DNA from: CATZDY01 sp045599035
GTDB taxonomy: Bacteria > Bacillota > Desulfotomaculia > Desulfotomaculales > Desulfocucumaceae
Length of the DNA: 15,790 bases
Assembly: GCA_045599035.1 (NCBI GenBank)
Contig: JAZRVI010000001.1
Span: 1-15,790, forward strand
Direction of reading: 5' to 3'
The first letter of the stretch is position 1. Every line of letters starts with the position of its first letter. Shown here piece by piece: positions 1 to 7,105 of this stretch. Under the pieces are notes generated by a model. It was not told where the DNA came from, did not search any database, and worked only from the letters and a program-made list of their open reading frames with translations. The position numbers and the translations under genes are program-made.

Positions 1-281
1 AATTGGTTACCAGGGAAGAAATGGTAACTATTCTGCACAATTATTATCATTTCGTCAATCCGAATTTGACGGAAGCGGAAGAAGTTCAGGGAGATTTAAA
101 TCAATTTGCGGACTTAAGCAGCTTGTCTTCCTATGCCCGGCCAAGTATGGCCTGGGCTGTGGGCAGCAATTTGATTCACGGCCGAAGCAATAATCTGCTA
201 TGCCCGCAGGCTGATTCCACCCGGGCTGAAGCAGCCACCGTTTTAAGCCTGTTTTTGCAGAAAATTCTGCTGGTGAAATAA
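1..281 (+). CDS. S-layer homology (SLH) domain protein, C-terminal fragment
   Basis: The 5' part lies outside the window; the frame is already open at base 1, and the TTG at base 3 is only the first complete codon, not a believable start. About 92 residues remain. They begin with the end of one SLH repeat (TREEMVTIL) and continue through a full one: FADLSSLSSYARPSMAWAV, then a Gly-containing turn, then TRAEAATVLSLFLQ near the end. The YA..A(M)AWAV and TRAEAA patterns are hallmarks of SLH (Pfam SLH), which binds pyruvylated secondary cell-wall polymer and holds proteins on the cell surface. SLH triplets often sit at the C-terminus, as here. What the rest of the protein does cannot be seen. It is read in the same direction as the large surface-repeat gene that starts 135 bases downstream, so a shared cell-envelope role is plausible but inferred. 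Confidence 0.85.
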   Translation, partial: LVTREEMVTILHNYYHFVNPNLTEAEEVQGDLNQFADLSSLSSYARPSMAWAVGSNLIHGRSNNLLCPQADSTRAEAATVLSLFLQKILLVK

Positions 282-295
282 TTTTTGGGGTTTGA

Positions 296-311
296 CGGTT
301 CTTGAGAACCG
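296..311. repeat. 16-bp palindromic element (upstream copy)
   Basis: CGGTTCTTGAGAACCG: two 7-base arms around TG. It is the exact reverse complement of 5989-6004, the core of the terminator at the other end of the large surface gene. Here the arms are not extended and no T-tract follows directly, so it is a poor terminator. It overlaps a possible -35 box, so an operator is conceivable. A decayed terminator of the SLH gene is the alternative. Confidence 0.6.
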
Positions 312-329
312 CTCATTCCTCTGTTAAAT
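302..329 (+). promoter_or_regulatory. Candidate sigma-A promoter for the large surface-repeat gene
   Basis: TTGAGA (5/6 to consensus) at 302-307 and TTAAAT (4/6) at 324-329 with a 16-base spacer, about 85 bases before the start codon. The -35 lies inside the 296-311 palindrome, which would make that palindrome a natural operator. This is a weak call: no better pair was found between 282 and 403, but read-through from the SLH gene cannot be excluded. Confidence 0.3.
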
Positions 330-358
330 AAATTTCGGAATAAAAACCCGGAAAATTT

Positions 359-382
359 ACCGCAAAGGAGGGCGGTTTTCTT
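359..382 (+). terminator. Weak candidate terminator after the SLH gene
   Basis: ACCGC (359-363) pairs with GCGGT (372-376) around an 8-base loop, followed by TTTCTT. The stem is only 5 bp and the T-run is interrupted, so termination would be partial at best. Confidence 0.25.
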
Positions 383-416
383 ACATTAAAATTAACTCAA
401 AAAAGGAGGCATTTTT

Positions 417-3400
417 ATGCAGAAAAAGTTACTGTCAATCGTACTGAGCCTTGCTTTGCTCTGTACCTGTTTTAGCGGTCTGGTTATGGCCGCTGAAGTG
501 GATCAGCTTGAAAGTGAACTGGTTGACAACGAACTAGTTGAAGAAGAAGCTGCAGCGGATGACGCTGAAGCTTTGGCTGAAGAAACGGAAGCTTTAGAAG
601 AAGCTCCGGCTGAAGAAACGGAAGCTTCAGAGGAAGCTCCGGCTGAAGAAACGGAGGCTTCCGAAGCAGCTTTGGAAGAAGCTCCGGCTGAAGAAGCTGC
701 AGCTCCGGCTGAAGAACTTGAGGAGCTGAAGGAAGAGCTGCCGACTATGCTGGAAAAATTAGAAGCAGCTTTTGGTTTGAGCAATGATGAAGTATTGCCT
801 GCAGAAAGCATTGGAGGCGACTGCGGTTCCAATGCCCAATGGAGTCTGAATACGACTACCGGGATCTTAACCATTGAAGTCAAAGATCCCAGCAGCAGCG
901 GACAAATGGACGATTATTCTAATGGTGATCAGCCCTGGTATTCATACCAGAAGGACATTAATAAGGTAGAAGTCAAGGACGGGATTACCAAGATTGGGTC
1001 TTATGCATTTTATAAGTGCAGCAGTCTGACTGAAATAAGTTTGCCGGAAGGCCTGACCAGTATTGGGACTAGTGTATTTTATGGATGCGAAAAACTGACT
1101 GCAATAAGTTTGCCGGAAGGCCTGACCAGTATTGAGAAGTATGCATTTGAGTATTGCAGTAGCTTGACTGCAATAAGTTTGCCGGAAGGCCTGACCAGTA
1201 TTGGGGTAAGTGCATTTGCTTATTGCAGCAGCCTGACTGAAATAAGTTTGCCGGAAGGCCTGACCAGTATTGGGAAGTATGCATTTAGGAACTGCAGCAG
1301 CTTGGAAGAAATAAGTTTGCCGGAAGGCCTGACCAGTATTGGGGAAGGTGCATTTGCTTATTGCAGCAGCTTGACTGAAGTAACTTTGCCGGAAGGCCTG
1401 ACCAGTATTGGGGAAGGTGCATTTGCTTATTGCAGCAGCTTGACTGAAGTAACTTTGCCGAAAAACCTGAACGGTATTGGGAATTATGTATTTATGAACT
1501 GCAGCAGCTTGACTAAAGTAACTGTCCTGAATAAGGATATGACATTTGGAAGCAGCAGCATTCCCGCTGGCAATAGTGTTACCATTTATGGTTATACCGG
1601 CAGCACCGCTCAGACCTATGCCGCAAGCAATGACAATGAATTTGTGGCTCTTACAATAGGAGGCGACTGCGGTTCCAATGCCCAATGGAGTCTGAATACG
1701 ACTACCGGGATCTTAATCATTGAAGTCAAAGATCCCAGCAGCAGCGGACAAATGGACGATTATTCATTGAATAATCCGCCCTGGTATTCATACCAAGGAA
1801 ACATTAAGAAGGTAGAAGTCAATGACGGGATTACCAATATTGGGTCTTGTGCATTTTATAATTGCAGCAGCTTGACTGAAGTAACTTTGCCGGAAGGCCT
1901 GACCAGTATTGGGGTAAGTGCATTTTATGGTTGCAGTAGCTTGACTGAAATAACTTTGCCGAAAGGCCTGACCAGTATTGAGGGTTGGGCATTTGAGTAT
2001 TGCAGCAGCTTGACTGAAATAAGTTTGCCGGAAGGCCTGACCAGTATTGGGGTAAGTGCATTTGCTTATTGCAGCAGCTTGACTGAAGTAACTTTGCCGG
2101 AAGGCCTGACCAGTATTGGGGAAGGTGCATTTGCGTATTGCAGCAGCTTGACTGAAGTAACTTTGCCGAAAAACCTGAACGGTATTGGGAATCGTGTATT
2201 TATGTACTGCAGCAGCTTGACTGAAGTAACTTTGCCGGAAGGCCTGACCAAGATTGGGAATTATGCATTTGCGTATTGCAGCTTGACTAAAGTAACTGTC
2301 CTGAATAAGGATATGACATTTGGAAGCTACAGCATTCCCGCTGGCAATAGTGTTACCATTTATGGTTATACCGGCAGCACCGCTCAGACCTATGCCGCAA
2401 GCAATGGCAATGAATTTGTGGCTCTTGATGTCGTAGGAGGCGACTGCGGTTCCAATGCCAAATGGAGTCTGAATACGACTACCGGGATCTTAACCATTGA
2501 AGTCAAAGATCCCAGCAGCAGCGGACAAATGGACGATTATTCTAATGGTGATCAGCCCTGGTATTCATACCAGAAGGACATTAATAATGTAGAAGTCAAT
2601 GACGGGATTACCAATATTGGGTCTTATGCATTTTATAAGTGCAGCAGTCTGACTGAAATAAGTTTGACGGAAGGCCTGATCAGTATTGGGATTTATGCAT
2701 TTGGGAATTGCAGCAGTCTGTCTGAAATAAGTTTGCCGAAAAACCTGACCAATATTGGGGAGGGTATATTTTATAAGTGCAGCAGCTTGGAAGAAATAAG
2801 TTTGCCGGAAGGCCTGACCAGTATTGAGAAGTATGCATTTAGGGACTGCAGCAAATTGACTGAAATAAGTTTGCCGAAAAACCTGAACAGTATTGAGGAT
2901 GGTATATTTTATAATTGCAGCAACCTGACTGAAATAAGTTTGCCGGAAGGCCTGACCAGTATTGGGAAGTATGCATTTAGGAACTGCAGCAGCTTGGAAG
3001 AAATAAGTTTGCCGAAAAACCTGACCAGTATTGGGGATTCTGCATTTTATGATTGCAGCAGCTTGGAAGAAATAAGTTTGCCGGAAGGCCTGACCAGTAT
3101 TGGGAAGTATGCATTTAGGGACTGCAGCAGCTTGAAAGGAATAACTTTGCCGAAAAGCCTGACCAATATTGGGAATAATGTATTTTATAAATGCAGCAGC
3201 TTGACTAAAGTAACTGTCCTGAATAAGAATATGACATTTGGGGTGGACAGCATTCCCCAGGGCGCTACCATTTATGGTTATCCCGGCAGCTCCGCTCAGA
3301 CCTATGCCAAAGACAATGGCAATAAATTTGTGGCTCTTCCAGACAGCGGCGACTGCGGTACTAATGCCGTCTATACTTTCAGTGATGGTACTTTGACCAT

Positions 3401-5942
3401 TGAAGTCAAAGATCCCAGCAGCAGCGGACAAATGGCCGATTATTCTGATGGTGATCAGCCCTGGTATTCATACCAGAAGGACATTAATAATGTAGAAGTC
3501 AAGGACGGGATTACCAAGATTGGGTCTTATGCATTTTATAATTGCAGCAGCTTGGAAGAAATAAGTTTGCCGGACGGCCTGATCAGTATTGGGGATTCTG
3601 CATTTGCTTATTGCGGCTTGACTGAAGTAGCTTTGCCGGACGGCCTAATCAGTATTGGGCAGAGTACATTTCAGGATTGCAGCAAATTGACTAAGGTAGC
3701 TTTGCCGAACAACCTGAACAGTATTGGGACTAGTGTATTTTCTGGTTGCAGCAGCCTGACTGAAATAAATTTGCCGGAAAGCCTGACCAGTATTGGGGAT
3801 TCTGCATTTTATAATTGCAGCAGCTTGGAAGAAATAAGTTTGCCGGACGGCCTGATCAGTATTGGGCAGAGTACATTTCAGGATTGCAGCAAATTGACTA
3901 AGGTAGCTTTGCCGAACAACCTGAACAGTATTGGGACTAATGCATTTTCTGGTTGCAGCGGCCTGATTGAAATAAGTCTGCCGGACAGCCTGACCAGTAT
4001 TGGGATTTATGCATTTATGAATTGCAGCAGCTTGATCGAAGTAACTTTGTCGGAAAACCTGAACAGTATTGGAAATAGTGCATTTCAGGGCTGCAGCAGC
4101 CTGCCTGAAATAAGTTTGCCGAAAAGCCTGATCAAGATTGGGAATTATGCATTTGCGTATTGCAGCAATTTGACTGAAATAAGTTTGCCGGAAAACCTGA
4201 CCAGTCTTGGACAATATGCATTTGCCTATTGCAGCAGCTTGAAAGAAATAAGTTTGCCGGAAAACCTGACCGATATTGGGCGTTGTGCATTTATGGATTG
4301 CAGCAATTTGATTGAAGTAAGTTTGCCGAAAAATCTGACCAGTCTTGAAAATTATGCATTTTATGGCTGCACCAAACTGACTGAAGTAACTTTGCCGGAA
4401 GGCCTGACCAATCTTGGTCTGTATGCATTTCAGAATTGCAGCAGCCTGACTGAAATAAGTTTGCCGGAAGGCCTGACCAAGATTGGGAATTATGCATTTA
4501 AGAACTGCAGCGGCTTGAAGGAAGTAACTTTGCCGAAAAGCCTGAACAGTATTGGGAATTATGCATTTGGGGATTGCAGCAGCCTGACTAAAGTAACTGT
4601 CCTGAATAAGGATATGAAATTTGGAAGCAGCAGCATTCCCAGCGGCAATAGTGTTACCATTTATGGTTATCCCGGCAGCACCGCTCAGACCTATGCCGAA
4701 GGCAATGGCAATAAATTTGTGGCTATTGTCAACAATGGTTTTACCGTAAGTGCCGAAGCCAATCCCGCCGAAGTCAGCGGCAACAGCAGCTTTACAGTAG
4801 ATCTGGTAGTTTCCAGTCAGAAGCTGGACAGCTTTGCTTCTTTGCAAACCAGCCTGTCTTATGACTCCAATCTGGTAAGCTATGCTGGTATTGACTATCT
4901 GATTCCCAACAGCTCTGGTCACTCCTGGCAGATTGCCGATATTCCCGGCAGAATCAATCTGACCCTGACCGGTCCCTCCGTCGCTTTGAACAGCAGCGGA
5001 GAATGTGCCGCAGCCAGATTAACCTTTGTTCCAAATTCGGCCAATGTGGGCGAAAGCAGCCAGACCAGCTTTACTCTGACAGCCGATACTTTGGTTGGAA
5101 CCACCGCTCAGGTTCAGGAACCACTAGCAGCCAGCGTTGAGTCGGCAACCGTTGATCTGTATAATCTGACCGTAACCTTCACAAGTGCCGGTTCTCAGGC
5201 CGACATGGAAACTGCGGTGGCTTATGTCAAATATAATGAAGCCGGACTGTTTGACAGTGCCGACTATACCAGCAGCTTCACTGAACCCACAGCTACTGCT
5301 TTAAGCGGCTATGTGCTTAAAACTGACGATGAAGGCAATCAGCTCTGGACGGATGGAACTACTGAATATACCTTCGCTCAGATTCAGGAGATGTCCTTGA
5401 CCTCCAGCCAGACCTTTGTTCCGGCGACCAAAGAGCAGAAAGTACACGGCAATATCTTCTTTATTGCAGATCATGGAGCTACAGAAGGATCTCCTAATTA
5501 TTATGCAGCACCGGAAGGTTATCATTTGATGGTCTTCACTCCGGACAGCTCCGGTAATGAAAACTACACCTACGATAGAAAAGCCATGTTTAAGGCGGTT
5601 AACGAATACAGCGGGGCAGAACAGGAAGTATTCCTCTACTTTGTAACGACTGATGTTAATACTCCGGAACAGGCTTTGGCCAAAATGGACATTAGCGAAA
5701 CCCTGACCTGTCAGACCATCAGCTATGATATGGATATCAACCTGAGCGGCGGAGTCAGCATTACTGATGCTCAGTTGGCCTATGACTTGTATTCTGAAAT
5801 AACTGATCTGGAAAGCGACAGCAGTTTCACTCTGCTGGGCATGAGAAGTCGGCTGGAAGCTGATGTGAACAAGGACGCTTCGGTCAACAGCACCGATGTT
5901 TGGGCCATTCAGTATCAGGTCTTGCAGCAAATGTTACAATAA
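417..5942 (+). CDS. Giant secreted BspA-type leucine-rich-repeat protein with cohesin-like and dockerin modules
   Basis: The ATG follows AGGAGG (404-409) by 7 bases. Residues 1-25/26 are a signal peptide (KK, hydrophobic core, VMA-A); no convincing lipobox or LPXTG motif is seen. Residues 27-131 are a Glu/Ala-rich spacer with repeated APAEETEAS. Residues 132-1437 hold four modules. Each starts with a GGDCG.N...L...(hairpin) header containing PWYSYQ, continues with TpLRR/LRR_5 repeats of 23 residues (IG..AF..CSSLTEISLPEGLTS), and closes with a TIYGY.GS.AQTYA...FVA tail. I count 8, 7, 9 and 16 repeats. Residues about 1441-1590 resemble a cohesin (SFASLQTSLSYDSNLVSY, then GRINLTLTG). A roughly 180-residue region I do not recognise follows. 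Residues 1771-1841 form a type I dockerin with calcium loops D1773-D1784 and D1816-D1827. LRR_5 proteins are typically surface adhesins. The likely role is adhesion or surface-matrix assembly, docked through calcium to a cohesin partner; substrate and partner are unknown. Confidence 0.9.
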   Translation: MQKKLLSIVLSLALLCTCFSGLVMAAEVDQLESELVDNELVEEEAAADDAEALAEETEALEEAPAEETEASEEAPAEETEASEAALEEAPAEEAAAPAEELEELKEELPTMLEKLEAAFGLSNDEVLPAESIGGDCGSNAQWSLNTTTGILTIEVKDPSSSGQMDDYSNGDQPWYSYQKDINKVEVKDGITKIGSYAFYKCSSLTEISLPEGLTSIGTSVFYGCEKLTAISLPEGLTSIEKYAFEYCSSLTAISLPEGLTSIGVSAFAYCSSLTEISLPEGLTSIGKYAFRNCSSLEEISLPEGLTSIGEGAFAYCSSLTEVTLPEGLTSIGEGAFAYCSSLTEVTLPKNLNGIGNYVFMNCSSLTKVTVLNKDMTFGSSSIPAGNSVTIYGYTGSTAQTYAASNDNEFVALTIGGDCGSNAQWSLNTTTGILIIEVKDPSSSGQMDDYSLNNPPWYSYQGNIKKVEVNDGITNIGSCAFYNCSSLTEVTLPEGLTSIGVSAFYGCSSLTEITLPKGLTSIEGWAFEYCSSLTEISLPEGLTSIGVSAFAYCSSLTEVTLPEGLTSIGEGAFAYCSSLTEVTLPKNLNGIGNRVFMYCSSLTEVTLPEGLTKIGNYAFAYCSLTKVTVLNKDMTFGSYSIPAGNSVTIYGYTGSTAQTYAASNGNEFVALDVVGGDCGSNAKWSLNTTTGILTIEVKDPSSSGQMDDYSNGDQPWYSYQKDINNVEVNDGITNIGSYAFYKCSSLTEISLTEGLISIGIYAFGNCSSLSEISLPKNLTNIGEGIFYKCSSLEEISLPEGLTSIEKYAFRDCSKLTEISLPKNLNSIEDGIFYNCSNLTEISLPEGLTSIGKYAFRNCSSLEEISLPKNLTSIGDSAFYDCSSLEEISLPEGLTSIGKYAFRDCSSLKGITLPKSLTNIGNNVFYKCSSLTKVTVLNKNMTFGVDSIPQGATIYGYPGSSAQTYAKDNGNKFVALPDSGDCGTNAVYTFSDGTLTIEVKDPSSSGQMADYSDGDQPWYSYQKDINNVEVKDGITKIGSYAFYNCSSLEEISLPDGLISIGDSAFAYCGLTEVALPDGLISIGQSTFQDCSKLTKVALPNNLNSIGTSVFSGCSSLTEINLPESLTSIGDSAFYNCSSLEEISLPDGLISIGQSTFQDCSKLTKVALPNNLNSIGTNAFSGCSGLIEISLPDSLTSIGIYAFMNCSSLIEVTLSENLNSIGNSAFQGCSSLPEISLPKSLIKIGNYAFAYCSNLTEISLPENLTSLGQYAFAYCSSLKEISLPENLTDIGRCAFMDCSNLIEVSLPKNLTSLENYAFYGCTKLTEVTLPEGLTNLGLYAFQNCSSLTEISLPEGLTKIGNYAFKNCSGLKEVTLPKSLNSIGNYAFGDCSSLTKVTVLNKDMKFGSSSIPSGNSVTIYGYPGSTAQTYAEGNGNKFVAIVNNGFTVSAEANPAEVSGNSSFTVDLVVSSQKLDSFASLQTSLSYDSNLVSYAGIDYLIPNSSGHSWQIADIPGRINLTLTGPSVALNSSGECAAARLTFVPNSANVGESSQTSFTLTADTLVGTTAQVQEPLAASVESATVDLYNLTVTFTSAGSQADMETAVAYVKYNEAGLFDSADYTSSFTEPTATALSGYVLKTDDEGNQLWTDGTTEYTFAQIQEMSLTSSQTFVPATKEQKVHGNIFFIADHGATEGSPNYYAAPEGYHLMVFTPDSSGNENYTYDRKAMFKAVNEYSGAEQEVFLYFVTTDVNTPEQALAKMDISETLTCQTISYDMDINLSGGVSITDAQLAYDLYSEITDLESDSSFTLLGMRSRLEADVNKDASVNSTDVWAIQYQVLQQMLQ
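810..4727 (+). repeat. Four tandem LRR modules (69-bp units) inside the surface gene
   Basis: Module boundaries fall near 810-1655, 1656-2432, 2433-3347 and 3348-4727. Each module has an almost identical header (about 180 bases, strongest among modules 1-3), a variable number of 69-base LRR units and a conserved tail. Many units are identical or nearly identical at DNA level, including third codon positions; for example, neighbouring units around 1332-1469 repeat almost base for base. This points to recent duplication or gene conversion. Copy number is likely unstable, and short-read assembly is likely to be unreliable here. Confidence 0.95.
3588..3998 (+). repeat. Tandem three-LRR super-duplication in module 4
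   Basis: Positions 3588-3791 (204 bases) and 3792-3998 (207 bases) are consecutive copies of a three-unit block: IGDSAF, then IGQSTFQDCSKLTKVALPNN, then IGT..FSGC. The one-codon difference comes from CGL versus CSSL in the first unit. The middle unit is identical over long stretches of DNA, which shows that this module grew by a multi-unit duplication. Confidence 0.85.
4737..5190 (+). other. Cohesin-like domain within the surface protein
   Basis: Residues about 1441-1590. The order of strands matches cohesin folds: an opening strand with SFTVDLVVSS, then ASLQTSLSYDSNLVSY (cohesins have a hydrophobic strand ending in YD..L), then GRINLTLTG, then AAARLTFVPN and an SFTLTADTLVG strand. Assigned from pattern only; a related beta-sandwich of the same superfamily is possible. 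Confidence 0.6.
5727..5939 (+). other. C-terminal dockerin type I-like domain
   Basis: Residues about 1771-1841. There are two 12-residue EF-hand-like loops with the dockerin spacing D.N...(G).V...D: DINLSGGVSITD (1773-1784) and DVNKDASVNSTD (1816-1827), each followed by a hydrophobic helix (AQLAYDLY; VWAIQYQVL). The first loop has Ser at position 5. The linker between loops is somewhat longer than in classical cellulosomal dockerins. It should bind calcium and a cohesin. Confidence 0.8.
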
Positions 5943-5980
5943 GTTAAACCAAATGAAGGTCTGTACCTGCAGGCTTTTCG

Positions 5981-6018
5981 GGGGCTGGCGGTTCTCAAGA
6001 ACCGCCAGCCCCTTTTTT
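5981..6018 (+). terminator. Strong intrinsic terminator of the surface gene
   Basis: A perfect 15-bp GC-rich stem (arms 5981-5995 and 5998-6012) with a 2-base CA gap at its centre is followed by six T (6013-6018), 39 bases after the stop codon. In practice the loop will open by a pair or two. Its central 16 bases (5989-6004) are the exact reverse complement of the 296-311 palindrome. Confidence 0.92.
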
Positions 6019-6077
6019 AGCCGACCATATAGCTTTGCGAAGCAGTTGCCTGTTTTTTCCCGAATTAAATCAATCTG

Positions 6078-6120
6078 AAAAAGGAGAACCATGCTGAAAA
6101 AGCATGGTTTTACTTTATAA
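6078..6120 (+). pseudogene. Possible remnant of a type IV prepilin gene (leader only)
   Basis: AAAAAGGAG (6078-6086) is followed 4 bases later by ATG at 6091 and the nine codons MLKKHGFTL, then TAA at 6118. LKK.GFTL is the exact leader of type IV prepilins, which normally continue with IE and a hydrophobic helix after prepilin peptidase cleavage behind the Gly. Here the frame stops at once, and the sequence runs into the 3' end of the opposite-strand esterase gene, as if a pilin gene had been cut at this point. The same bases form a hairpin that may be the esterase terminator, so a chance match is possible. Treat as tentative. Confidence 0.3.
6087..6109 (-). terminator. Candidate terminator of the esterase operon
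   Basis: A 9-bp perfect stem, AACCATGCT against AGCATGGTT with a 5-base loop, lies directly after the esterase stop codon (minus strand). The downstream minus-strand sequence is CTCCTTTTT, so the T-run is set back by four bases. It may act in both directions. Confidence 0.5.
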
Positions 6121-7066
6121 AATCAATGATCATATTGTAACATTGCTTTGATTCTGCAAAAGATTCCCAGAGCGGAAAAGCGTGGAACATACCGTCGGCT
6201 GCAACTAATTGGCAAGTCAGGCTATTATCTTTATATTTGTTGTAAAACAATACATTGTCCGGATATAGAATCTCTGCTGTTCCGGCTGTAATCAAGGTCG
6301 GAGGCAAGCCTTGCACATCTCCGTACAATGGACTCAAGCGATAATCCTTTTTGTCATCCCCGTTTGACCATATTGTGCTGGCTTCAACCAACCCATACTT
6401 GGAAAGCATGGGATCTATGCTTTCATATTTTTCAATATCCGGATTGCTCATTGTGATATCTACCCAGGGTGACAATAAAACCATCTTGTCTGGTAGTTTT
6501 ATTGAATTTTCTTTCAGTTCCATAACAAAACCGGCGGCTAAACCTCCACCAGCAGAATCCCCCATAATGCAGATGGGTTTATTCAGTTTTAATAAGTCTG
6601 CATAGACATCATTCAGTAAAGTGTAGGCTTCCCTGTAATTCCCCTGGGGTGCAAGGTTATAAAATGGCAAAACCACCTTGGCATTCAGGGAGGAGCATAA
6701 GTTATCGCACAATCTTGCATGATATGCCTCACCATTAAAAACATAACCGCCGCCATGAATATAAAATATAATCCTGTCCCAAGCTTCCTGCGGATCAATT
6801 GTATAAACATGAGCCTGTCCATATAATTTTTCAGAAAGGGTATTCTTTAAAATAAGCGGTTCGCCGGTTTTTTCATCTATTGAGGGCATTTCTGAGTAAC
6901 CGGTTTCTCTGCTGCTTATCTCCTTCAAGACAACATTGTCCCACCCTTCTTTGGTAAAGATGCTTTTTCCCAAATCAGCAGCATTGAGTATGGCTTTTGA
7001 TTCAGGACTCATGTTAATTATCGTAACAGTCAAAAGCAATAACACCACCTTATACTGTTTTTTCAT
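6110..7066 (-). CDS. Alpha/beta hydrolase, HSL-type esterase/lipase
   Basis: 318 residues. The N-terminus (MKKQYKVVLLLLTVTII) is a signal peptide or membrane anchor. The hydrolase core shows YIHGGG (oxyanion hole, His104-Gly107), GDSAGG with nucleophile Ser171, SPWVD at 199-203, and GMFHAFP with catalytic His295. The acid position falls in AGTAEILYPD (261-270): where many family members have Asp in G..D.L, this one has Glu265, so the acid is either Glu265 or Asp270. These features match the alpha/beta hydrolase fold-3 (hormone-sensitive lipase) family, which cleaves short-chain esters; the natural substrate is unknown. An AAAGGA ribosome binding site lies about 12 bases before the ATG. It is the second gene of a two-gene unit, 39 bases behind the transglutaminase-like gene. 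The region is visibly AT-richer than its neighbours. Confidence 0.88.
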   Translation of the reverse strand: MKKQYKVVLLLLTVTIINMSPESKAILNAADLGKSIFTKEGWDNVVLKEISSRETGYSEMPSIDEKTGEPLILKNTLSEKLYGQAHVYTIDPQEAWDRIIFYIHGGGYVFNGEAYHARLCDNLCSSLNAKVVLPFYNLAPQGNYREAYTLLNDVYADLLKLNKPICIMGDSAGGGLAAGFVMELKENSIKLPDKMVLLSPWVDITMSNPDIEKYESIDPMLSKYGLVEASTIWSNGDDKKDYRLSPLYGDVQGLPPTLITAGTAEILYPDNVLFYNKYKDNSLTCQLVAADGMFHAFPLWESFAESKQCYNMIIDFIK

Positions 7067-7105
7067 AATAATTCAAATTCCTTTATCTGCTCATTAAACT
7101 GAAGT

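Noticed and set aside
446..492. Lipoprotein signal in the large surface protein (two Cys in the leader)
   Set aside because: The residues before each Cys (ALLC, LCTC) do not form a lipobox, and a normal VMA-A cleavage site follows.
503..883. Ser/Ala-rich minus-strand frame of 126 codons
   Set aside because: It is the antisense of the Glu/Ala-rich spacer; repeated GAAGCT-type codons read as Ser/Ala on the other strand.
810..4727. Regular spaced repeats resembling a CRISPR array
   Set aside because: The 69-base period is coding, in frame and has no unique spacers; it is an LRR array.
942..4922. Long open frames on the minus strand opposite the LRR array (for example 3645-4922, 2565-3431, 942-1685)
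   Set aside because: They mirror the repeat: the same 69-base unit lacks stops in several antisense frames. The predicted proteins are merely periodic, have no good ribosome binding sites and match no family.
5301..5930. Minus-strand frame of 209 codons opposite the surface-protein C-terminus
   Set aside because: It overlaps the dockerin and preceding domain of the strongly supported plus-strand gene, and has no recognisable domain.
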